A DNA stretch of 64,000 nt from Qiania dongpingensis (lineage in GTDB: Bacteria > Bacillota > Clostridia > Lachnospirales > Lachnospiraceae), in the NCBI RefSeq assembly GCF_014337195.1, contig NZ_CP060634.1, positions 2,976,001 through 3,040,000 of the forward strand. Reading direction: 5' to 3'. The stretch's first letter is position 1. Each line of letters starts with the position of its first letter. Made by a program: the position numbers and the translations under genes. Below the pieces are notes generated by a model. It saw only the letters and a program-made list of their open reading frames with translations, made no database searches and had not been told where the DNA came from. This document shows, in pieces, positions 1 to 8,327 of this stretch.

Positions 1-377
1 GTTCCCACGACAATCCGCGCGGTTTTCAGCATCCGGATCTGGTTGGTCATGGATTCGCCTCCGTATACGGCGGCGACGGAAATATTGGACAAATATTTGG
101 CATATTTGCGAATCTCATCGGTTATCTGGACCGCCAGTTCCCTGGTGGGAGATAAAATCAAAACGCTGGCCTTGTCCGTGTTATCTGCGGTCTTCTGGAC
201 AATGGGGATGCCGAATGCGGCAGTTTTGCCTGTGCCGGTGCTGGAACGTCCTGTGACGTCCCGGCCCTCTAATATGGAGGGAATGGCTGCTCCCTGGATA
301 TCGGTGGCTTCCGTATATCCCATATCTGAGATTGCCCGCAGGATTTCTTTTCGTAAATTCAGTTCGTTAAAATTCAT
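1..377 (-). CDS. DEAD-box ATP-dependent RNA helicase, N-terminal part (cut by window edge)
   Basis: Translation from the ATG at 377 gives about 125 residues of a superfamily 2 RNA helicase core. The first RecA-like domain is visible: a Q-motif region (GYTEATDIQGAAIP), Walker A/motif I as STGTGKT, and motif Ia as PTRELAVQ followed by the GG motif. The DEAD box itself and the second RecA domain lie beyond base 1. Such proteins use ATP to unwind short RNA duplexes in ribosome assembly, mRNA decay or cold adaptation. The specific paralogue (CshA, DeaD or other) cannot be decided from this fragment. It follows aroA on the same strand after a 125-bp gap. Confidence 0.9.
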   Translation of the reverse strand, partial: MNFNELNLRKEILRAISDMGYTEATDIQGAAIPSILEGRDVTGRSSTGTGKTAAFGIPIVQKTADNTDKASVLILSPTRELAVQITDEIRKYAKYLSNISVAAVYGGESMTNQIRMLKTARIVVG

Positions 378-502
378 TTGCTACCTGTTCTTTCTTTATA
401 TTTTAATATGACATCTCCTCATTATAACACATGTTGGGAAAAAATGCCGTATAAATTTATTTTTTCTATAAGAAAGCTTGTAACGATGCAAAAGTTTCTT
501 TA

Positions 503-1768
503 TTAATTCGATAATTTTTCCAGATCTTCATAAAAAGCCGGATAAGAAATACTCACGCAGTCCTGTCCTTTGATGTCCGGAATCCCATCGCTCATCAGAC
601 CTGCGACTGTGAAGCTCATGGCTATCCGGTGATCTTGACGGCTGTCAATGACTGCGCTGTGCAGGGGAAGACCGCCCCGTATGACCATTCCGTCTTCCGT
701 CTCTTCCACATCCGCGCCCATGGCGGAGAGGCCTTCGGCCATGACAGCAATACGGTTGGATTCCTTTACTTTTAATTCGGCAGCGTCCCGTATGACCGTA
801 GTTCCTTCTGCGAAGCAGGCGGCGACGGCGATGATGGGAAGCTCATCGATTAAAGTGGGGATGATTCCACCTTCGATCACTGTACTGTGGAGAGCGCCGG
901 ATTTCACCAAAATGTCGGCAGCCGGTTCTCCGGAGCAGACACGCGGATTCAGAAGAGTGATATCAGCCCCCATATTCTGGAATACCCGGAGGATCCCATC
1001 TCTGGTAGGATTTATGCCTACATTTTTTAAGAGCAGTTCAGAACCGGGAACCAGGATTCCCGCGGCCAGAAAATAGGCGGCGGATGAGATATCGCCGGGA
1101 ACCAGTATCTCCTGTGCATAGAGCTCTTCAGGAGGCGTTATGGATGCCGCCTTGTTTTCCGTGGTGATGTGTGCTCCAAAGGCCTGCAGCATAAGCTCCG
1201 TGTGGTTCCGGGAAACAAACGGCTCTGTCACCTGTGTGACGCCGTCAGCATAGAGGCCGGCCAGAAGGACGGCGGATTTCACCTGGGCGGAGGCGACAGG
1301 AGAATTATAATGAGTACCGTGCAGTTCCTGTCCGTGGATACGGAGAGGGGCGCAGCCATTTCCGCGTATGCTTATGATGTCGGCTCCCATTTGGGAAAGA
1401 GGAGCGATGATCCGGGCCATGGGGCGCTTCTGGATGGAAGAGTCGCCGGTCAGCTCTGTGGAAAAGGCCTGTGCGGAAAGGATTCCCGATATCAGACGAA
1501 CAGTGGTGCCGCTGTTTCCGCAGTCCAGGATTCTTTTCGGGGCCTTGAGCCCGCGGAGGCCGTTTCCGTGGATGAGTACCTCTGTTCCTCTATTTTCGAC
1601 GGGGATGCCCATTGCCCGGAAGCAGCCGATGGTGGACAGGCAATCGGCGCCCTGGAGAAAATTCTTCACCCGCGTGGTGCCGCGGGCCAGTGCGCCGAGC
1701 ATGATGCTTCTATGGGAAATAGATTTATCACCGGGTACGGTGATTTCTCCTTTTAATGGTCTTGTCAT
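503..1768 (-). CDS. aroA: 3-phosphoshikimate 1-carboxyvinyltransferase (EPSP synthase)
   Basis: The 421-aa product has the usual family length and both signature regions. The N-terminal phosphate-binding stretch contains PGDKSISHR (residues about 12-20), and LDCGNSGTTVRL follows near residue 80. The C-terminal half has DELPIIAVAA and KVKESNRI. The enzyme joins shikimate-3-phosphate and phosphoenolpyruvate in the sixth step of the cytosolic shikimate pathway. It is the last gene of an aroF-tyrA-aroA operon, starting 41 bp after tyrA ends. No intrinsic terminator with a clear U-run was seen between its stop and the helicase gene. Confidence 0.97.
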   Translation of the reverse strand: MTRPLKGEITVPGDKSISHRSIMLGALARGTTRVKNFLQGADCLSTIGCFRAMGIPVENRGTEVLIHGNGLRGLKAPKRILDCGNSGTTVRLISGILSAQAFSTELTGDSSIQKRPMARIIAPLSQMGADIISIRGNGCAPLRIHGQELHGTHYNSPVASAQVKSAVLLAGLYADGVTQVTEPFVSRNHTELMLQAFGAHITTENKAASITPPEELYAQEILVPGDISSAAYFLAAGILVPGSELLLKNVGINPTRDGILRVFQNMGADITLLNPRVCSGEPAADILVKSGALHSTVIEGGIIPTLIDELPIIAVAACFAEGTTVIRDAAELKVKESNRIAVMAEGLSAMGADVEETEDGMVIRGGLPLHSAVIDSRQDHRIAMSFTVAGLMSDGIPDIKGQDCVSISYPAFYEDLEKLSN

Positions 1769-1809
1769 GTTTTTACCTCAAATCTGGGGATACAGGTCTA
1801 TGCGGTTCT

Positions 1810-2907
1810 TTACCTGTGATACACGGTATAGCGGCATTGAGTCAGCAGATCGACCGCTCTTAAAGAAGCGTCTTCCTCATAAAATTCTATTTTAAGGACG
1901 CCTTCCTCAAACTCACGGTTGTGTATGATCCCTATGTTCTTGATGCTGATCTGATGGGCTGCCAGAATGGTGGCGATGGTGGCGATTGCTCCTGATTCAT
2001 CCACGATGTCGCAATACAGAGAGTATTCCTTTTTGATCGGGCCGGAAGAACGGTCCGGTATGGAATTCCTGTATTCTCTGGAGGTGTCAAATAAATCGTA
2101 TACGGCTTCGTCATCGCCACCGGCTACTGCTGTACGCACCTGCTCTAAGGAAGCGATATAGTCTCCAAGGATGGCCTGGATATTCTCCCGGTTGGTTGCA
2201 CAGATCTGCTGCCACATGACAGGAGAAGAGGAGGCGATTCTTGTGATGTCCTTGAAGCCTCCGGCGGCCACCAGCTTCATTGTCTGTTCCGGCGTATCTT
2301 TATCCTTTACCAGATTAACCAGGCTGGAGGCGATGAGGTGCGGCAGATGACTGATGCCGGCGACGATATAATCGTGCTGCCGGTAATCTAAGATCAGGGG
2401 AAGGGCCGACAGCGACAGCGCCAGCCGGCGAAGCTCTTCCACCTTTTCCGGCGGAGAAAAAGGCGTGGGTGTGATCACATAATAGGCGTTTTCCACCAGA
2501 TGGTCGGTGGAATACTGATAGCCGCTTTTTTCGGAACCGGCCATGGGATGGCCGCCGATGAAATTGGCCTCCAGACCCATTTTCTCAACCGCTTCATGAA
2601 TATTTGTCTTTACGCTGCCCACATCGGTGAGGATGGCATCTTTCCTGAGATAGGGCCGGATGGCTGTCAGGTATTCTTCGTTATAAGAAACCGGAGTACA
2701 CAGAAAAATGTAGTCACATCTTGAAAGGTTTTCATCCACGCCGTCCAAAGCTTCGTCGATGGTCCCGTCCCGCAGCGCAGCGTCTAAAGTGGAGCGGTGG
2801 CGGGCGTAAGCCATGATATGGTGATTCTGGTCAGCGCGTTTGAAGCCCTTGGCAATGGAGCCGCCGATAAGGCCCAGACCGATGAAGCCTAATGTCAGAT
2901 TATTCAT
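1810..2907 (-). CDS. tyrA: Prephenate dehydrogenase with C-terminal ACT domain
   Basis: A 365-aa protein with an N-terminal dinucleotide-binding fold (GLGLIGGSIAKG, residues about 10-21). A central helical dehydrogenase domain contains GGHPMAGSEKSG, typical of TyrA. A C-terminal ACT-like domain lies at about 290-365. It oxidatively decarboxylates prephenate to 4-hydroxyphenylpyruvate for tyrosine synthesis. The ACT domain is the expected site of tyrosine feedback. Its ATG overlaps the aroF stop by 4 bp, so translational coupling is likely. NAD versus NADP preference was not determined. Confidence 0.95.
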   Translation of the reverse strand: MNNLTLGFIGLGLIGGSIAKGFKRADQNHHIMAYARHRSTLDAALRDGTIDEALDGVDENLSRCDYIFLCTPVSYNEEYLTAIRPYLRKDAILTDVGSVKTNIHEAVEKMGLEANFIGGHPMAGSEKSGYQYSTDHLVENAYYVITPTPFSPPEKVEELRRLALSLSALPLILDYRQHDYIVAGISHLPHLIASSLVNLVKDKDTPEQTMKLVAAGGFKDITRIASSSPVMWQQICATNRENIQAILGDYIASLEQVRTAVAGGDDEAVYDLFDTSREYRNSIPDRSSGPIKKEYSLYCDIVDESGAIATIATILAAHQISIKNIGIIHNREFEEGVLKIEFYEEDASLRAVDLLTQCRYTVYHR

Positions 2908-3920
2908 CGAAACATCCTTCCTGCCAGTTTGGCGTAGGGATCAAGATTGTCGCAGAGCTGCTCGAAATCCTCGAAGGTCAGAGACTGAGGGCCGTCGGAG
3001 AGAGCACATTCCGGACAGGGGTGTACTTCTATCATCAGGCCGTCGGCTCCCGCCGCGATGGCAGCCTTTGAAAGAGGAGCTACGTAAGCGCGGACTCCCG
3101 TCGCATGGCTGGGATCTACGATGACCGGCAGATGAGTCTTGGCCTTGAGGACGGGCACCGCACTTAAGTCCAGAGTATTCCTGGTGGCTTTTTCAAAGGT
3201 ACGGATACCGCGTTCACAAAGGACCACATTGGCATTTCCTTCGGCTACTATGTATTCGGCGGCGTTCAGCCATTCGTCGACGGTGGCGGAGAGGCCGCGT
3301 TTAAGCATTACCGGAATGCCGGTCTTGCCGACTTCTTTTAACAGTTCAAAATTCTGCATGTTCCTGGCGCCGATCTGTATCATGTCCACATATTTAACGG
3401 CGATCTCCAGGGCATGGATACTGGTCACTTCGCAGATGGTCCGCAGATCTGCGGCTTCTCCGGCATCCTTCATATATTGAAGGCCTGTCTCCTCCAGTCC
3501 CTGGAAGGAGTAGGGAGAGGTACGGGGCTTGTAAGCGCCTCCCCGCAGCATGGAAGCGCCGGCTTTTTTCACAGCCATGGCCGTTTCCATGACCTGGTCC
3601 GCGCTTTCCACGGCACAGGGGCCTGCCATGATGGTCAGAGTTCCCGGGCCAATGGATACGTTTCCAACGGTGATGGTGGAATCTTCGGGATGAAATTTTT
3701 TATTTGTCAGCTTATAGCTTTCGGTGACCGGCACGATCCTGTCCACGCCGGGAGCAATTTCTATATTGGAATGGGCCAGCTTAGTCTTGTCGCCCACTAC
3801 GCCGATGATGGTTACCTGGGAGCCCTGAGAAAGATGAGCGGTCAGTCCTTTGGATTCGATCATTTCCACAATGTGATCCACATTTCCTCGGGTAACGCCG
3901 GGTTTCATAATGATGATCAT
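2904..3920 (-). CDS. aroF: 3-deoxy-7-phosphoheptulonate synthase, type I-beta (DAHP synthase)
   Basis: A 338-aa protein. Residues about 1-70 form the ferredoxin-like regulatory domain of the AroA-beta class. The catalytic TIM barrel follows, with GPCAVES, RGGAYKPRTSPYSFQG, an IQIGARNMQNF stretch and the PVIVDPSHATG metal-binding region. It condenses erythrose-4-phosphate with PEP, the committed step to chorismate. As first gene of the operon it sets flux for tyrA and aroA downstream. ATG 3920 was chosen because AAAGGAC lies 8 nt upstream; a second in-frame ATG (3908) is less well placed. Confidence 0.97.
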   Translation of the reverse strand: MIIIMKPGVTRGNVDHIVEMIESKGLTAHLSQGSQVTIIGVVGDKTKLAHSNIEIAPGVDRIVPVTESYKLTNKKFHPEDSTITVGNVSIGPGTLTIMAGPCAVESADQVMETAMAVKKAGASMLRGGAYKPRTSPYSFQGLEETGLQYMKDAGEAADLRTICEVTSIHALEIAVKYVDMIQIGARNMQNFELLKEVGKTGIPVMLKRGLSATVDEWLNAAEYIVAEGNANVVLCERGIRTFEKATRNTLDLSAVPVLKAKTHLPVIVDPSHATGVRAYVAPLSKAAIAAGADGLMIEVHPCPECALSDGPQSLTFEDFEQLCDNLDPYAKLAGRMFR

Positions 3921-3958
3921 AATGTTATGTCCTTTCTGTATTTCCTCATATCATGGGT

Positions 3959-3987
3959 ATTGTAAAACAGAAAACCGGCTTTGTCAA
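3959..3987 (-). promoter_or_regulatory. Sigma-A promoter of aroF-tyrA-aroA
   Basis: On the minus strand TTGACA (3987-3982) and TACAAT (3964-3959) are separated by exactly 17 bp. The predicted start lies about 30 nt before the aroF ATG. No T-box or other leader fits in such a short 5' region, so any control is probably at initiation or by enzyme feedback. Confidence 0.8.
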
Positions 3988-4046
3988 CGCTTTTTCACGT
4001 TAAAGCGTAACGGACTAAAGTAATTTATACAATTCAGATATTTTTG

Positions 4047-4075
4047 TTGCTATTCTCAAAACTTTTTAGTACAAT
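4047..4075 (+). promoter_or_regulatory. Sigma-A promoter of the EF-G paralogue gene
   Basis: TTGCTA (4047-4052), a 17-bp spacer and TACAAT (4070-4075), giving a leader of roughly 90 nt before the ATG at 4171. It is divergent from the aro operon promoter. Confidence 0.65.
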
Positions 4076-4170
4076 ATAACTAAGTCTTGGGATGAAGGAT
4101 TTATGACATCTTGCCGTCAGATTTTGGAACGGCGTGGGGACAAATACAGAAAAAAGGGAGGAAGTATCTT

Positions 4171-6252
4171 ATGAACGTTTTTGAATCGGAAAGAATTCGC
4201 AACGTCGTATTATTGGGGCATGGAGGTGCAGGTAAGACGACTCTGGTGGAAGCGATGGCTCATGTCACCGGAGTTACCACGCGTCAGGGTAAAATAACGG
4301 ACGGAAATACCATAAGCGATTTCGATAAAGAAGAAACAAAACGTCTGTTTTCGGTTTCCACAACTGTGATTCCCATCATGTGGGAAGGGATTAAGATTAA
4401 TTTTTTGGACACTCCCGGCTATTTTGATTTCGTGGGAGAAGTGGAAGAGGCTCTAGACGTCGCAGACGCGGCGATTATCGTGATAAATGGAAAATCCGGC
4501 GTAGAAGTAGGGACCCAGAAGGCATGGGATTTCTGTGAGAAGCATGATCTGCCCAGGATTATCTTTGTTACCAATATGGATGATGACAACGCCAGCTACC
4601 GTCAGATCGTGGAGGATTTGCAGGGACTTTACGGAAAGAAGATCGCTCCGTTCCATCTGCCCATCCGTGAGAATGAACGGTTTGTAGGCTTCGTAAACGT
4701 GGTCAAGATGAAGGGCAGGAGATTCCTTAGCCTGAGTGATTATGAGGAATGTGAGATTCCGGATTACTCCATGAAAAACCTGGAGCTTTGCCGGGAAGCA
4801 CTGATGGAATCCGTGGCGGAGACCAGTGAGGAATACATGGACCGCTATTTTGCGGGTGAAGAGTTTACATATGATGAGATATCCATTGCCCTCAGGACTC
4901 ATGTGATGGACGGTTCGATCGTCCCGGTACTTATGGGCGCCGGAGTAAACGGACAGGGCACCACGATGCTCCTTCAGGCGGTGGAAAAATATTTTGCCTC
5001 GCCGGAAAAACTGGAGCTTTCGGGGACCAACGCGGTTACCGGAGATATCTTCGAAGCGAATTATCAGGATGCAAATCCTCTCAGTGTGAAAGTGTGGAAG
5101 ACTCTGGTGGACCCTTTTATCGGAAAATATTCTTATGTGAAGGTCTGCTCCGGCGTGCTCCGTCCGGATTCGGCCCTCTATAACGCGAATAAGGAAGCCG
5201 AGGAAAAGGTTGCCAAGCTGTACGTGATGCGCGGCAAAGAGGCTATTGAGGTGTCGGCGTTAAGAAGCGGAGACATTGGAGCCATTCCGAAGCTGACCGT
5301 GACGAATACAGGAGATACGCTCTCCACAAAGGCGGTTCCGGTGGTATTTGACAGGCCCGCCATCTCCAAGCCTTATACATATATGAGCTATAAAGCGAAG
5401 AACAAGGGAGATGAGGATAAGATCGCAGGTGCTCTCGGCAAGCTGATGGAAGAGGATCTGACGCTTAAATCGGTCGTTGATAAAGAAAACAGGCAGAGCC
5501 TCCTTTATGGAATCGGCGACCAGCAGCTGGAGGTAGTGGTCAGCAAGCTGTTCAACCGCTATAAAGTGGAGGTTGAGCTGGCCAAGCCGAAGATTGCTTT
5601 CCGTGAGACCATCAAAGGAAAAGTCAAGGTGCAGGGCAAGCATAAAAAGCAGTCGGGCGGACATGGGCAGTACGGAGATGTCGTCATTGAGTTCGAGCCC
5701 TCCGGCGATCTGGAAAAGCCGTATGTATTTGAGGAAAAGATTGTAGGCGGCGTTGTTCCGAGAAACTATTTCCCCGCGGTGGAAAAGGGTATCCAGGAAT
5801 CCGTCCTGAAAGGACCGCTGGCCGGATACCCGGTGGTGGGGCTGAAAGCGACTTTGGTATTCGGTTCTTATCACGCGGTGGATTCCTCTGAGATGGCGTT
5901 TAAGATGGCGACTATTCTGGCGGTGAAAAAGGCGTTCTCTGAGCCGGACGCGAAGCCGGTCCTCCTGGAGCCCATCGCTTCCCTGAAGGTCAGCGTGCCG
6001 GATCGGTTCACCGGTGACATCATGGGCGATCTGAACAAGAGAAGGGGACGCGTGCTGGGGATGAATCCCGACCATGCGGGAAACCAGGTCATCGAAGCGG
6101 ATATTCCCATGTCAGAGCTGATTGGATACTCCACGGATCTTCGTTCCATGACAGGCGGAATCGGTGATTTTGAATATGAGTTCACCCGTTACGAGCAGGC
6201 TCCCAGTGATGTTCAGGCAAAGGAGATCGCGGCGAGGGCGGCGGAAGAATAA
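4171..6252 (+). CDS. Elongation factor G-like GTPase (EF-G paralogue)
   Basis: A 693-aa protein with the full five-domain EF-G layout. GTPase motifs differ from canonical EF-G: G1 is GHGGAGKT (normally AHIDAGKT), G3 is DTPGYFDF (normally DTPGHVDF) and G4 is TNMD (normally NKMD). Domain IV (residues about 470-600, with GGHGQYGD) and domain V are present. These changes place it in the EF-G-like paralogue group, not the main translocase, which normally sits with the str ribosomal genes. Its substrate step is unknown here. Start 4171 has GGGAGG 9 nt upstream; a TTG extension to 4111 lacks support. It is monocistronic, ending at a strong terminator. Confidence 0.88.
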   Translation: MNVFESERIRNVVLLGHGGAGKTTLVEAMAHVTGVTTRQGKITDGNTISDFDKEETKRLFSVSTTVIPIMWEGIKINFLDTPGYFDFVGEVEEALDVADAAIIVINGKSGVEVGTQKAWDFCEKHDLPRIIFVTNMDDDNASYRQIVEDLQGLYGKKIAPFHLPIRENERFVGFVNVVKMKGRRFLSLSDYEECEIPDYSMKNLELCREALMESVAETSEEYMDRYFAGEEFTYDEISIALRTHVMDGSIVPVLMGAGVNGQGTTMLLQAVEKYFASPEKLELSGTNAVTGDIFEANYQDANPLSVKVWKTLVDPFIGKYSYVKVCSGVLRPDSALYNANKEAEEKVAKLYVMRGKEAIEVSALRSGDIGAIPKLTVTNTGDTLSTKAVPVVFDRPAISKPYTYMSYKAKNKGDEDKIAGALGKLMEEDLTLKSVVDKENRQSLLYGIGDQQLEVVVSKLFNRYKVEVELAKPKIAFRETIKGKVKVQGKHKKQSGGHGQYGDVVIEFEPSGDLEKPYVFEEKIVGGVVPRNYFPAVEKGIQESVLKGPLAGYPVVGLKATLVFGSYHAVDSSEMAFKMATILAVKKAFSEPDAKPVLLEPIASLKVSVPDRFTGDIMGDLNKRRGRVLGMNPDHAGNQVIEADIPMSELIGYSTDLRSMTGGIGDFEYEFTRYEQAPSDVQAKEIAARAAEE

Positions 6253-6260
6253 GGAAATGA

Positions 6261-6300
6261 AAAAAGAAAGAATCCCGCAGGCGGGACTCTTTCTTTTTTT
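6261..6300. terminator. Bidirectional intrinsic terminator
   Basis: AAAGAAAGAATCCCGC, a 2-nt turn, and GCGGGACTCTTTCTTT form a long stem with A-rich and T-rich flanks. It can stop both the EF-G-like gene (plus) and the convergent zinc-ribbon gene, whose stop codon begins at its right edge. Confidence 0.88.
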
Positions 6301-6496
6301 ACTCTTCTTTTTTCTTTTCTACAACAGGAGAATCCGGTTCTTCTGCAGGAACCACATAGCCGCACTCACAGGCGGTCTCTTCGGTGACCTTTCCCCTGAT
6401 CGTAAAAACCTCAATAGTCTTTCCGCATTTGGGGCAAATACGTTCTTCCGGCACGGGCGTGCGGAATTTTGCTTCACATCCATCTATTGCAGCCAT
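6299..6496 (-). CDS. Small zinc-ribbon protein of unknown function
   Basis: A 65-aa acidic protein with one CPKCG knuckle (residues about 20-24) and a second CEC pair about 17 residues later, consistent with one zinc ribbon. The C-terminal tail is charged and low in complexity. The ATG at 6496 is preceded by AAAGGAGG at good spacing, which supports real translation. It is not recognised as a named family. It is convergent with the EF-G-like gene and shares its terminator. A nucleic-acid or protein-binding accessory role is only a guess. Confidence 0.72.
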   Translation of the reverse strand: MAAIDGCEAKFRTPVPEERICPKCGKTIEVFTIRGKVTEETACECGYVVPAEEPDSPVVEKKKEE

Positions 6497-6580
6497 CTCT
6501 ATACCTCCTTTTTCTTATATTATAGCCTCCATTGTCAAAAAGAACAAGCGGGATTCTTTGTTTTCTTTCGCCATAAGTGC

Positions 6581-6608
6581 TTGACGTACTCATTCCAGAT
6601 GATAGAAT
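6581..6608 (+). promoter_or_regulatory. Sigma-A promoter of the spermidine synthase-like gene
   Basis: TTGACG (6581-6586), a 16-bp spacer and TAGAAT (6603-6608). The predicted start near 6615 leaves too little leader for the upstream ATG at 6623, which supports translation from 6647. Confidence 0.7.
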
Positions 6609-6646
6609 ACTAGTATTATGAAATGGAAAGATGTGGGAGAACACGG

Positions 6647-8248
6647 ATGGGAACAAAAAAGATACTGAAGAACAAATACTATCTTTATATGACAGAATTT
6701 TTTGCCGGCATGTCGGTGATGGCGGTGGAGCTGGGAGCCAGCCGGCTTCTGGCGCCGTATTTCAGCTCTTCTCAGATCGTCTGGACGATCATCATCGGGA
6801 CGATCATGATCGCCATGGCGCTCGGGAACATCTGGGGCGGAAAAAGCGCGGATAAGAATCCGGATCCGGACAAGCTTTATATGCGCCTGATCATTGCGGC
6901 AGTCTGGATAGCCGCCATTCCTCTGGCAGGCAAATATATCATTCTTGGTATTTCAGGGCTCCTTGTATTTGCAGTGAACAGCAATCTGCTGATATGGGCG
7001 GCATTTCTGGCCTGTATGGTCATCTTTGTATTTCCGCTTTTTCTTCTGGGGACTGTGACGCCTTCTCTGGTGAAGTATACGGTGGACAGCCTGGATGACA
7101 GCGGAAAGACGGTGGGAACCCTCGGCGCTTTTAATACGATCGGCAGCATCATCGGTACCTTTGTCCCTACTTTTGTCACCATACCGGCGGTAGGCACGTC
7201 CATTACATTCTTGATATTTTCCGGGATTTTGCTGGTTCTTGGACTGGTTTATTTCATCAGTACGAAAGCGAAACCGGTGAAATGCGGGGTGAGTGTTTTT
7301 CTGTTTCTGCTCTGCAGCATCTTTGGTTCTGCGGGGAAATTTGCGTTTTGGGAAAGCGGCCTTTTATATGAAGGGGAATCCATCTATAATTATCTCCAGG
7401 TAAAGGAAGATGAGGACAGCGTGATCCTCTCCACGAACGTCCTTTTTGGCGTCCAGTCGATCATGAAGAAGGACGACAGCCTGACAGGCATGTATTATGA
7501 TTATGCGCTGGCAGCTCCGGTCATGGCGGGAATACCGAAAAAAGAAGCCCCCTCCATCCTGGTCCTGGGCATGGGGACGGGTACTTATGCCAGGCAGTGC
7601 CAGAGATATTTTGACGGGGTGTCTGTGGAAGGTGTTGAGATCGACCAGAAAATAACGAATCTGGCGGGGGAGTATTTCAAACTGCCGGAAGCCGTGAAGG
7701 TGACCACCTATGACGGCAGAGCGTATCTGAATGCTGTTGATGAGAAATACGATGTGATCATGGTGGACGCCTACCAGGATATCACGATTCCTTTTCAGAT
7801 GTCTTCTAAAGAATTTTTCACGATGGTCCGGAATCATCTGACCGATGACGGGATCATGGTGGTAAACATGAATATGCATGCGGAAAAAGAAGGGAATATC
7901 AACCAATATCTTTCGGATACCATCGCGTCGGTCTTTGACGCCGTCTATACAGTGGATGTGGAAAACTCCACCAACCGGGTGCTGTTTGCATCGGAAAGCC
8001 CTGAGGACATGGATTCTTTTGGAGCGCGGGTGAAGGAGATAGAGGATCGGGAACTGAAGACGCTCATGGAAAAGGTGGAGGGCAGCATGGAGCCATATGA
8101 AAAAGGAGGGTATCTTCTCACGGATGACCAGGCGCCGGTGGAGCTTTTGGGAATGGAAGTGATTGATGAGCTGATACAAGATGAAGTCGGCTATTACAAA
8201 CAGGTTTTTAAAGAAGAGGGAATCCAGGGAGTCCTGGAAAGTTTCTGA
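6647..8248 (+). CDS. Membrane protein fused to a spermidine synthase-like domain
   Basis: A 533-aa protein. The first ~220 residues hold about six hydrophobic segments. The C-terminal half is a Rossmann methyltransferase/spermidine synthase-like fold with LVLGMGTGTYARQ (SAM or dcSAM loop), VEGVEID and VIMVDAY. This fused-MFS/spermidine-synthase architecture is common, but polyamine synthesis has usually not been shown for it. No speD or other polyamine gene is nearby, so the substrate is open. Start 6647 was chosen because GGGAGA lies upstream and the alternative ATG 6623 has no ribosome binding site. Confidence 0.82.
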   Translation: MGTKKILKNKYYLYMTEFFAGMSVMAVELGASRLLAPYFSSSQIVWTIIIGTIMIAMALGNIWGGKSADKNPDPDKLYMRLIIAAVWIAAIPLAGKYIILGISGLLVFAVNSNLLIWAAFLACMVIFVFPLFLLGTVTPSLVKYTVDSLDDSGKTVGTLGAFNTIGSIIGTFVPTFVTIPAVGTSITFLIFSGILLVLGLVYFISTKAKPVKCGVSVFLFLLCSIFGSAGKFAFWESGLLYEGESIYNYLQVKEDEDSVILSTNVLFGVQSIMKKDDSLTGMYYDYALAAPVMAGIPKKEAPSILVLGMGTGTYARQCQRYFDGVSVEGVEIDQKITNLAGEYFKLPEAVKVTTYDGRAYLNAVDEKYDVIMVDAYQDITIPFQMSSKEFFTMVRNHLTDDGIMVVNMNMHAEKEGNINQYLSDTIASVFDAVYTVDVENSTNRVLFASESPEDMDSFGARVKEIEDRELKTLMEKVEGSMEPYEKGGYLLTDDQAPVELLGMEVIDELIQDEVGYYKQVFKEEGIQGVLESF

Positions 8249-8272
8249 AAATCGCAGACAGGAAAGTTTTTG

Positions 8273-8303
8273 TTGACTTTGAGCGCACTCCAAGTGTTAG
8301 ACT
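8273..8303 (+). promoter_or_regulatory. MerR-type promoter/operator of the aldo/keto reductase gene
   Basis: TTGACT (8273-8278) and TAGACT (8298-8303) are 19 bp apart, or 18 bp to an overlapping TTAGAC at 8297. Between them lies the inverted repeat CTTTGAG-CGCA-CTCCAAG (8277-8294; 6 of 7 arm positions pair). An elongated spacer filled by a dyad is the hallmark of promoters untwisted by MerR-family activators. No merR gene is adjacent. Confidence 0.7.
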
Positions 8304-8327
8304 GTATGAAAAAGAGGAGGGTATCAT

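Noticed and set aside
430..502. Possible terminator after aroA
   Set aside because: A weak AT-rich stem (AAGAAA/TTTCTT) has no following U-run on the minus strand.
5260..6075. 271-codon frame antisense to the EF-G-like gene
   Set aside because: It lies fully inside a well-supported gene on the other strand and its translation shows no family features.
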